Shown: piece by piece, positions 55,256-64,000 of the stretch | Layout: each line of letters begins with the position of its first letter | Numbering within the stretch: the stretch's first letter is position 1 | From: Astrocystis sublimbata | Lineage: Eukaryota > Ascomycota > Sordariomycetes > Xylariales > Xylariaceae | NCBI GenBank assembly: GCA_022453515.1 | Contig: JAJNNY010000004.1 | Span: 310,001-374,000, forward strand | DNA: 64,000 nucleotides | Direction: 5' to 3' | Program-made: the position numbers and the translations under genes | The notes under the pieces: generated by a model | Seen by the model: only the letters and a program-made list of their open reading frames with translations | Database searches by the model: none | Told to the model about the DNA's origin: nothing

Positions 55256-56475
55256 ATGGCATCTGGCTCGATCTTCGTCACAGGCGCGAACGGCGGCTTG
55301 GGCTCAGCTATTGTCCAGCACATAGTGAGCACTCCATCGCTTGCGAAAAACCACCATGGCATCTACACCGTCCGCAATACCGAGCGGGCCACCGCCGTGC
55401 AGGGTGTCCTGAAAACTGCAAAGGCGTCGGCAGGCCACTCGTACGACCTCGTGCCGCTGGACCTTTCCAGCCTCGCCAGCACACGCAAGGTAGCCGAGGA
55501 CATCAACAAGCAGGTGGCAGGTGGTTCGATACCGCCCATCCGCGCCCTAATCATCAACGCTGCATGGCAAGAATATACCTCGCACACGATGACGGACGAC
55601 GGTTTCGACATGACTTTCCAGACCAACTATCTCTCACAATTCCTGTTGACGCTGTTGTTGCTGAAAAGCATGGACAAGGAGAATGGTAGAATAGTCATCT
55701 TGGGGAGTTGGTCCCATGAGTATGTGAGATTTTTCGCTTCTGCCTATTGCGGGGTCTATCTCGTGCCCAAAGACGTCTGCTGACAATGTTGTGCTTAGCA
55801 CATCCGATGCGAGAAACACGGTGCCTGGCATCCTACGCGCATACGAAGATGAGAAGTGGAATCTGATTTTCAAGGAGCCTGTGACCTTGGAACCACTTGC
55901 GCGTGGGAGGTGGAGCGTGCCTGACGACGAGCCGGGCAGCGGGAACACGGGGTACAGACGATATGGTGCGTCGAAACTCTGCGATGTCATGTTTATGTAA
56001 GTCTTTCCTCGTCTTCTTCGGCATGAAGTCTGATGTCTTTTCCTGTGCTACGTCTAACCGATATATACATAGGCGCGAGTTGTCGAAGCGCATAGCAAAG
56101 GACCCTGAACTGTCGTCTATTTCCGTTATTGCGGTTGACCCTGGCGCCATGCCCACAAGCCTAACACGCCGCACAAACAGTAAATTAGTTAAGGTCGCTA
56201 GTGTCATCGCGTCGCCCCTGATGTCAATACTATCGAGGCTGAATCCGGGCGGCCACTGGCGCACGACGGCGCAGTCTGCTGACGATGTCATCAACGCCGC
56301 TTTTGACACGGCAAAGCTTGGCGAGAAGCCGAATGGTGTCTATATGAATGGCCCTGATGTCAGCGATGTTGGCCCGGAGGCGAAGAATGTTGCAAAATGC
56401 GAGAAAATCTGGAAAGATAGCCTGGAGTTTGCACAGGTGGAGGATGGGGATACAGCACTCTTGGCTTGGCGTTGA
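55256..56475 (+). CDS. Short-chain dehydrogenase/reductase
   Basis: Exons 55256-55719, 55799-55996 and 56073-56475 encode 354 residues. The Rossmann nucleotide-binding motif TGANGGLGSA lies near the N-terminus (GSIFVTGANGGLGSAIVQHI). ALIINAAWQ follows, then ILGSWSH with the likely catalytic Ser, and RRYGASK with the catalytic Tyr and Lys. DPGAMPTSL follows, as in classical SDRs. It is likely an NAD(P)-dependent oxidoreductase of small molecules; the substrate cannot be read from sequence. It is somewhat longer than classical SDRs (about 250), partly from an insertion between the Ser and Tyr motifs (KEPVTLEPLARGRWSVPDDE). Introns are 79 and 76 nt. No neighbouring biosynthetic genes suggest a pathway. 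Confidence 0.88.
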
Positions 56476-56907
56476 TACTTTGGAACACAACAGATAGGAT
56501 TTGTGGATAGTTGGCAAGTGGTCATGGTGAATGAGCAGTAGGGAGTCATTATTCTCACAACAATTTGTAATAACTCTGAGGAACAGGGTCCTTTTGTAAT
56601 TTGTACAATTCTTTTGCTTTCCCCACTATGACCAACGACCATCATTTTACAACCCAACAGACTCTCTGGATGCCGGGTCGCGCACGATCACAGTAGTGCT
56701 CTTGGTGTAGGAGGTAAAGGATGAATGACAAGCGGGAAACAGGCGGGCAAAAGACGATGATGACAAACTCTTGCGCCCGGGCATTTCGCTTTCTATCTTA
56801 CCCGAAAATAAACCTGAAGATGAGCTGCGAAGGGGCTGGAAAACCATGGCAGTAGTCATACATGCGCTTGCGTGGCTTTGAGTCTTTCCTGTCGGTGACA
56901 TGCGATC
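56476..56907. other. Convergent 432-bp region
   Basis: 3' ends of the dehydrogenase and WD40 genes. Nothing else seen. Confidence 0.5.
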
Positions 56908-58193
56908 TTACTCGTCCATTAACGCTGCAAGTTCGGCCTCTTCTTCTGCTGTCATCAAACCCTCACTCGGCTCCTCTGGGACTTCCTTCACAATTCCATC
57001 GGCCTTCTCTTGCCGCTCCTTATTAATCCTATCAAATTCGGTCTTGTGGAGCAGCCACGTCCGGATAGTCCCATCTATCGACACAGACGTTACTCGTTTG
57101 CCCGCATCCAAGATGACGAGGTCGGTCACCTCGTTAAAGTGACCTTCGAGAGTACAATAAAGCTTCCCTGATGTACGATCCCATACTTTTACGTCTTCAT
57201 CCCGTCCGGCTGTGATGAGCCATTGTTCGGTCACGGCGATGGCCCTCACGTGGTCACCATGCTTGATGGTATCGTCTGGCTTGAAGCCTTTTTGTCGCGA
57301 GAGACACTTCGCCGTGCCATCACCACTCGCGGTCCATAGATCAGCGTCTTCGCCTTCTGTGTCGAAGAACAACTTATACACCGTAGTTTCATGTTCTAAA
57401 ATCGTGGGCTGGACGGAATTAGGCTCCTGAGACGAAGTTTCTTGAATCTGCTCAGCTGCAGTTGCCGATACGCGCCAACGTCTGATGTGCGGGTCACTGC
57501 TGGCGCTGACCAGAACGATGGCTTCAGTCGAGGATTCTAGGGGGTCAATGACCAGATTCTGGATGGCCATCATGGGGACGGTCTTGTCTTGGAGGGTGTG
57601 TATGCGAGAGCCGGACTCGAGGTCCCAGACGATGATCTTCTTGTCTGCACCGCCGCTGACAAGATAGTCCTTGGAGCCGATCTTTGCGCATAGTACAGCC
57701 TTGACGAAGTCGCTATGGCCACTAAACCTGCGACCCGGTGTCCTACTCTCCAGATCCCAGGACCAGATATCCTTATCCCAGGACCCCGCAAACACTGTGC
57801 CGTTTGCGGGCCCACCGACGGCGACGCAGGTAACCGGCGCAGATGGCCCCTTGAAGATGTGTTTCGTGGTCCCGGACTAGAGCAGTTGAGCGTGCATACT
57901 GTTACAGATTGTGGCGGCACGGATGGCTTACGTCGACATCTACCCTTCGGACAGAGCCAGTGGACTCGGCAACAAGCAGCGAACTGGAGCCCGAGGGATC
58001 GGGAACGGCAGCAAGCAGCTTTGACTTCAGCACGATAGGGCTGCCGTTGGTGTTGCCGGCTTTTGCGGCGCGCCTCTCAGCCTGGGCTTGTTCGGCACTG
58101 GTTCCTTCAAGTCAGCATCTGTTTGCTTTGTCCGAGACTGGCGTGAACCTACTCTGATTGGAAAAAATGTCCAGTGGAGGTACTTTGACGCAT
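56908..58193 (-). CDS. WD40-repeat protein
   Basis: Exons 58193-58153 (41 nt), 58097-57932 and 57876-56908 encode 391 residues, joined by two 55-nt introns. The N-terminus reads MRQSTSTGHFFQS. WD40 blades are visible from GSWDKDIWSWDLES through ADKKIIVWDLESGSRIHTLQ, ASGDGTAKCL and AGRDEDVKVWDRTSGKLYCT to SIDGTIRTWLLH, about six or seven in all. An acidic tail follows (MTAEEEAELAALMDE). WD40 proteins act as protein-interaction platforms, and I do not recognise the specific orthologue. The short first exon was found by extending the frame across two introns; a model starting inside exon 3 would lose the first blade. It is divergent from the Ctf4 gene. Confidence 0.85.
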
Positions 58194-58884
58194 TTTCTTC
58201 TGTAGGCCGTGGTGGTACTTGAGTAATTCGAATAATAAAGTCTATTTTGCTTGATCTTGGATGGATTTGGTTGAAACCCCAGAAGCCCTGGTTTTATTTG
58301 TACTTTGAAATTATCTGCGTGGCGAATATGTAAAGAGACCGTGGATGATTTTTACCTGTTGCCTAGTGTTGCATATATTGAGTACTGAGTAGGCAGCCAG
58401 ATTCTCATATTTCTCATTTGCCCCTGAGCATCCCCTCAAAATCTAACCTTTTCATCACGTTCAATTCGCTACCTCGAGTGCATCCATCTCCAGTGCCTAA
58501 GAAGTACATAAGGTAAAGTATGTGAGAGTGGAGTTGTCAAAATGTCACTTGGCGAGCGGGCGAAAGAAAGCCCGCCAGCTGGCGGCAGCAGCCAGGCTCC
58601 GAGACCCTTCGTCATACTGTGCCCAAGGAGTACCTAGGTACTTTACATATGGAGGGGCAGTCAGTCAGTCAACCACTTTAATTGACAGAACGTGTCGCTG
58701 CGCGTCTCCCGTCGCGTAAAGTATCTCCTACCTAGGAGGTATCCTCCAAATTATATGCAAGCAACACTCAACACTGCCGCCATAATCCTCGAAATTTGTT
58801 GTTTTGACCGAACAGCTTGCTCGCCCTGCACAATCGGATCACGGAGATAGACCACGCACACACACACACACACACATACAGATC
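58194..58884. promoter_or_regulatory. Bidirectional promoter between WD40 and CTF4 genes
   Basis: 690 bp separate two divergent start codons. It contains TACCTAGGTA-type palindromes (58631-58640 and 58730-58740), a short CAGTCAGTCAGTCAA run near 58660, and a (CA)10 tract ending eight bases before the CTF4 ATG. Shared control of the two WD40-protein genes is possible but inferred from position only. Confidence 0.5.
58857..58876. repeat. (CA)10 microsatellite in the CTF4 leader
   Basis: Ten CA dinucleotides lie just upstream of the CTF4 start codon, probably in its 5' UTR. Length variation could change leader structure. Confidence 0.9.
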
Positions 58885-61501
58885 ATGGCGTCCACAGCAC
58901 CTGCGCGCCCGCGAGCGCGGCCGGCACACACGCAGGGCTCTACACACTGCGCCTACACCCCCGATGGATCGAAGCTGGTCACCGTCGGCTCCAACAACAC
59001 CATCCGCCTGTACAAGACAGGCTTCGACGGCGAGCCCATCAACATTGACGATTGCCAGGAGCAGAACGTCGCCGTCGCTGCCTCCGATACCTTCTTCGTC
59101 GTCGGCTCCGAGGACGGCACCCTCAGTCTATACTCCATACCGAACGCCTCCTTCGAGAGCTTCCTCCTCCGCACCTCGCTGCCCATCAGAGACATCGCTC
59201 TGTCACACGACGCCAGGTGGTGCGCCGTAGCAAGCGACGAGCTGACCGTCAAGCTCGTGCGCACCGACGACAACAGCAAGCTCCGACACCTCCGATCCCA
59301 CAACAAGCCCACCAAGCACCTGGCATTCGACACCAAGGGCGACACCATCTCGCTCGCCTGCACCGATGGCATCATATACGTCTACGAACTCACCGGCCAG
59401 GAGGACGAGGACCCGGAGCTGATCCGGAGGATAGACGGCGTCATTGGCACCTTGGACGCCGAGTCCGACATCAGCACCGCCATCGCCTGGCATCCCGACG
59501 GCCGCGCTTTTGCCGTCCCAACCCCTACCCGCGATGTGCAGGTCGTGTCCAAGTATGACTGGGAGAAGCAGCGCGCCTTCTCGAACGCACACACGGGCGA
59601 GATCACCGCCCTGGCCTGGTCGCCCAACGGAGCCATGCTGGCCTCCGCCGGCAAAGACAGGAGGATTCTGGTCTGGGACACCAAGACGCAGACCGTCATC
59701 TTCCGCCACGACTTCGCGAACGTCATGGACATCGCCTGGCATCCGACGAAGAACATAGTGTCCTTCTCCAACGCCGACGGTGAGGTGTACATACATCCCG
59801 ACTTTGTCCCCGAGCAACATGTTGCGCTCTTGCACTTGTCCCGACAGCCGGCCCCCTTCATCCACGATCCCCTGTCGGAGATCTCTACGAAACTCAGACG
59901 ACCAGAGGCCGACGGCTCCAGACCTCTAGTCTCCCGTCCTCGCCCTGAGAGAGCTGGCAGCTATGATTCTCTCATGGACGGTCCATTGGCGGAGGATGAC
60001 GACTTTGTAGTGGATGATGACGGTGCTGGATATGTCATCAATAGCAATGGCAAGCGGCTACACGATGGTGTCGATGTCTTCGGAGAGCCGCTAAGTAAAA
60101 GGCGCAATGTCGAGATCGAATACCACGAGGCCTTTCAGCCAGGCTCGACACCGTGGCGTGGCAATAGGAAATACCTCTGCCTGAATTTGATTGGTTTCGT
60201 GTGGACGATAGACCAAGATGGGCATAACACCGTCACAGTCGAATTCTATGATCACGAGTTTCACAGAGACTTCCATTTCACCGATACTTTCCTCTACGAC
60301 AAAGCCGCTCTAACAGAGAACGGTGTTGCATTCTCCTGCCCACCTACCGAGGATGCACCAGCGACCATATTCTACCGACCCCATGAGACCTGGACACATC
60401 GTACTGACTGGAAGACACAATTGCCCAAGGGAGAAGCTGTTCTCGCGCTTTCGCTGAGCGATTCATTTATAACTGTAACAACAACGGCCAACTACGTACG
60501 AGTATACACGCTATTCGGCATACCCTACAAAGTGTACCGGCCGAAGAGTACCCCGATGGTTACATGTGCAAGCTGGAGAGACTATGTTATGACTATAGGC
60601 AATGGGCCGGCTGGGGGAGACGGCCAGACGAGGTTACACTACACAATTGAAAACATCAAAAGAGACGAGATATGTCAGAACGAGGATACCGTAGCCTTGC
60701 CCACAGGGGCAAAGCTGAAAAGCGTATTTTTCTCGGATAGCGGCGTAAGTGCAACCCAGACCTGACTCTACCGCGAGTTTTGGAACAATTCGAAGCTAAT
60801 GTCTGCGTATGTAGGACCCATGCATTTACGATTCGACGGGGACGTTACTCACGCTGTTACACTGGCGTCAACCGTCTAGAGCTTCCTGGATACCACTCTT
60901 GGACACGAAACTACTTCCTCGTCTGGCGTCGGGACGTAAGAGCGAGACTTACTTTCCCATCGCTGTTGCGGACCACAAGTTTCACTGTATCATTCTCAAG
61001 GGAGGCGACGAGTATCCTTATTTCCCCCGGCCTCTTCTCTCCGAGTTCGACTTCTCCGTACCACTTACATCAGAACCGCCGAGCAAGAGGAAGCCGAACC
61101 CTGACGCCATGGATGATGATGATTCGCCGGACAACGACGACGGCGAGTCAGAGAGCCGCAAGCTGGAGCAGCAGTACCTGCTCAAGGGGATAGCAGCAGC
61201 GCAGATGCAAGATCTCGCAGACTCGACGAGGGGCAGCCATGCGCAGCGCTCGAGTCTCGCACGGCTTGAGCTGGAGATTGACAAGGCGTTGCTCCAGCTC
61301 CTGGCCATCGAATGTCGCGAAGGGGAGGACCGGGGTATGCGGGCCCTCGAGCTGGTGGAGCTCATGCGCGACCGAACTGGGCGCATGGTAGAGGCCGCGG
61401 GCAAGGTAGCGGAACGGTATGGCAGGTCCATCCTGGTGGAGAAAATCCGCGAGGTGGGCGAGCAACGCGTCAATGCGCTGGAAGATGAAGATGACCTATA
61501 A
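58885..61501 (+). CDS. CTF4: Ctf4/SepB/WDHD1 replisome adaptor
   Basis: Exons 58885-60744 and 60815-61501 encode 848 residues. N-terminal WD40 propeller (residues about 15-330): YTPDGSKLVTVGSNNTIRLY, HTGEITALAWSPNGAMLASA, KDRRILVWDTKTQTVI. After an acidic, disordered linker (about 350-400), the second propeller typical of Ctf4/Mcl1/SepB follows: GSTPWRGNRKYLCLNLIGFV, GVAFSCPP, SWRDYVMTIGNGPAGGDGQT, and after the intron DPCIYDSTGTLLTLLHWRQP, LLDTKLLPRLASGRKSETYF. A helical C-terminus completes it. Ctf4 trimers link the CMG helicase (through Sld5) with DNA polymerase alpha and support sister-chromatid cohesion. There is no HMG box at the C-terminus, unlike animal WDHD1, as expected for fungi. 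An open frame continues upstream of 58885 but has no ATG. Confidence 0.95.
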
Positions 61502-64000
61502 CGATGCATGTCAACCTATATGGCGCAAGGTTCAAATGCCCAGGCGAGAGAGATGCCAGGGTACGTTAGGCCACACCTCTCGTGATAGCCCCCTTAATTA
61601 TCAGTCCCTTGCCTTATCACATATTGCTGCAATGTAATGAAGATTACCGGTGGCCTGTCACTATGTGATGATTATCACGCATTATTCAACAGTAATGGAC
61701 TATTCGTTTATCGGCAAACGGGCTACACTGCTGCGCATCTCGTCGAAGGCTCTACTAGGTCCTAAGTAGGTAGGCAGCGCGTTTAGCAAAGCACAGACTT
61801 GTTCACGTACATGAACGCTTGCGAGATCTAGGCTGACTAGCAGACTAGCACGACGCACGTCATGACGCACAGTATTTTGACTCGAAGTGCCGGATACTAC
61901 CTCCTCATCGACGGGTGACTCTCAGTTGCTGCCCAATTCATCATCACTACCGTATCAGTAGCCCTGGCCCGTGGGTGATAAGGCGATAATGCTTCTCTGG
62001 GAACAACCGCCGATGCCGATGTAACAGGGACTCGGCACCGTGATTGTACGATATCGTGCTCCGGGCTCCTGGGAGATGGTGTGGACACACGAAAGCCGAT
62101 AATGAGGGTATAACAAACAAATAACATCAATGCCTTAAGAAATAAAGTATGGGGATGTGATGTGATGTGATAGATAAGGGCTGCTATCATTCGGCAATCA
62201 AGGTTTGCAGGCGGGTTGGCCCGTAGAAACAAGCGGCAACGGCAACGTCTTCCCGGAACAATGGTGCAGGACTTAAGGCAGAGGCCCGCGGTTTAGGCTC
62301 TGTTGTGCGGAGTAGGTTTGACACATGAGGTCAATTTCCAAACCTTACGCACTGGCGCTAGGTATGTATGGTAACTCCATATGCGTGAGCTACTATGAGT
62401 TGGTCTAAATAGTAAGTCAGTCAGTCCAGCCATCGGCAACTCAACGGCGCGGCCGTTGAGTACGCCACCGCCAACAGTTTTAGGGACTAATTATAAACAG
62501 TCGTCTGTCTGTCTGCGCCGTAGAGCACAGCTGCAACTCACTTGCATGGCCTGCTGCACCTCCCTCGTAGACAAGTATCGCGCATCGTCCGCCGTCTCAG
62601 GTGAGTGCAAGTGCTGGGTGGCTACTAGGGACCTGCACACGCATGCGTCTTGGGATCTGTGGGCTGACATATGGAAGGTTCTTGCGCATCCTTCGGAGAT
62701 CGGACGCTGATGTGGGAGAAAAATCTTCATTTTCGAACGCAACCGGCGAGACCAGGACAGAAACGGACCACACAACGAGCTCTGTCGAGTCTGTCTACAT
62801 AGGTACACTTCCTCTGCCTCAAGCTACGGTGTACTATACTAGAGTATGCGAAACATAAGATCGCTACTTCAGTCTGTGCGTACGAATAACATCGGGTTCT
62901 GGTCGGGTGAGAGAATACATAGATTGATAGACAAACTGCCAAGTGTGCTATGTATGGAAAGCGAAGTTGACAGCATGCAGATGGAGAGGAGGCGAGATGC
63001 AGAGACGCAGATCATGGCCAAGGGCCCCGTCTCGCCTGTCAGGCTGTCACGGTTTGTATCGGGCGTCGGGTTTCGAGTAGTAGTGATCTATTTCATTGTT
63101 ATACTGAAATAGATTCTTTGCAGACGATATGGGCTAATTTGTCTCGTTGACTTGACTGACAGGCGAGGCGAGGCGAGGCCACAGGTGCTGTATCCGGTCT
63201 GTCGGCACTACCGACTCCTCCTTCTCTCCCACTGGAAAGCGCCCGGGTTGGTGGCAGCGTCCATCTCGCTTGAGAGATCGATATCAAATTATCAAATTAT
63301 CGCTGTACGCGAACACCGGGTGGAAAGCCGGGATGCAGCTCTGCGGGGCAGGCACGCCCAGAATGCCAGGGTGCCAGGGGTGCGACAGGTCATTACCCGT
63401 CTTGTCCGCGGGAACCTGGTTTCACCATGTCCGCTCTGGGCATAGCGCGACGCGAGCCCAGCGATCGCTCCCAATCGAGTCAAGCGTCTTATCGAGCCGT
63501 CCGGGGTTTTGCTCGTTCGTTCTTGTGCTACAGTAATAAGAATAGCACGGCCCCGGTCAGAACGAACCTGGCTGAGCCAGACAAGTCAGGTACCTAGGTA
63601 TTTAGTATGTACCTAATCGAGCAGAGACTGGGGTTCTGGAAACGAACGCCACGCAGGGGCCACGTGCAGTTTCCTTCGACAGCTTACTCGACACTGTCGC
63701 TGTCGACTGCCCTCCGCCTGCGTCATTGTCTTACCGAGAATACTACGCGACCCTACGCGACCCTACGCCGCAAGCCGAGTGTGGTAGGAGTCAATCGTTG
63801 CCATCTGTCGCTATCGGATCAGATGCTGCACCCAGGAGACGTGCAGAGACAAGCGAGAGGAGCGAAAGGATGCTAGCGCTCAGCTAACCATTTAGTTTTC
63901 TTACTTTGTACCGCAAGTATCCGTACGAGACTACATACGAGTACTCGGACACACGCAGTTGGATCTTGTCAACTGTGGTCGGAACGGTGAGGGAAACTAA
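61502..64000. other. 2.5-kb region downstream of CTF4 with no gene seen
   Basis: After the CTF4 3' UTR there is no ORF with family resemblance. Small repeats are present: GATGTGATGTGATGTGAT (62153-62171), GGCGA units (63163-63179), and GCGACCCTAC units (63747-63768). An AGGTACCTAGGTA motif lies at 63589-63601. A gene might begin beyond the right edge. Confidence 0.5.

Noticed and set aside
1..64000. CRISPR array, prophage, insertion sequence or secondary-metabolite cluster
   Set aside because: The window is eukaryotic with intron-containing genes; no regularly spaced repeats, transposase or PKS/NRPS signatures were found, and the single dehydrogenase has no pathway neighbours.

Overview
The window is nuclear DNA of a filamentous ascomycete (Pezizomycotina, most likely a Sordariomycete). 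It has short GT-AG introns of about 50-80 nt with CTRAY-type branch sites, proteins of the fungal Ypt1, RPL15, Puf, Rad57 and Ctf4/SepB type, and a fungal 2EXR-domain gene. Intergenic DNA carries many short palindromic TACCTAGGTA-type motifs. No prokaryotic operon, CRISPR array, rRNA, convincing tRNA or intact transposon was seen. Gene models were built by hand: start codon, donor and acceptor positions were read from the bases, and the summed exons stay in frame.

Layout. 1.2-4.0 kb: PSP1-domain protein (+). 5.2-6.1 kb: small unknown protein (+). 6.9-7.9 kb: ribosomal protein eL15 (+). 9.4-14.0 kb: five-exon Pumilio-family RNA-binding protein (-). 14-18.9 kb: gene-poor. 18.9-22.5 kb: second-largest subunit of RNA polymerase III (+), convergent with a RAD57-like recombinase (22.9-24.5 kb, -). 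26.2-27.8 kb: secreted/single-pass membrane protein with Cys-rich ectodomain (+), convergent with a cytosolic-type carnitine acetyltransferase (28.9-31.6 kb, -). 31.6-36 kb: gene-poor. 36.0-37.6 kb: 2EXR-domain protein (+), convergent with a protein having a mitochondrial-like N-terminus (37.8-38.8 kb, -). 40.6-41.9 kb: Rab GTPase Ypt1 (+), convergent with a large unknown protein (43.8-47.0 kb, -). 47-53 kb: gene-poor. 53.1-54.6 kb: RBR-type E3 ubiquitin ligase (+). 55.3-56.5 kb: short-chain dehydrogenase (+), convergent with a WD40 protein (56.9-58.2 kb, -). That WD40 gene is divergent from the replication adaptor Ctf4/SepB (58.9-61.5 kb, +). 61.5-64 kb: no gene seen.

The genes are mostly independent housekeeping functions: translation, Pol III transcription, mRNA control, recombination and replication, acetyl-carnitine metabolism, vesicle traffic and ubiquitylation. 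They do not form a biosynthetic cluster, and I see no new multi-gene system. The strongest anomalies are at single-gene level. The Ypt1 gene keeps a tiny canonical first exon (MNPE plus two bases) but has about 130 nt of unexpected in-frame coding sequence between it and the conserved core. The PSP1 start codon is overlapped by a six-codon uORF (ATGA). RPC2 has a 13-nt microexon and the Pumilio gene a 30-nt microexon plus a 977-nt intron. eL15 differs from the yeast and human proteins at two otherwise conserved arginines.
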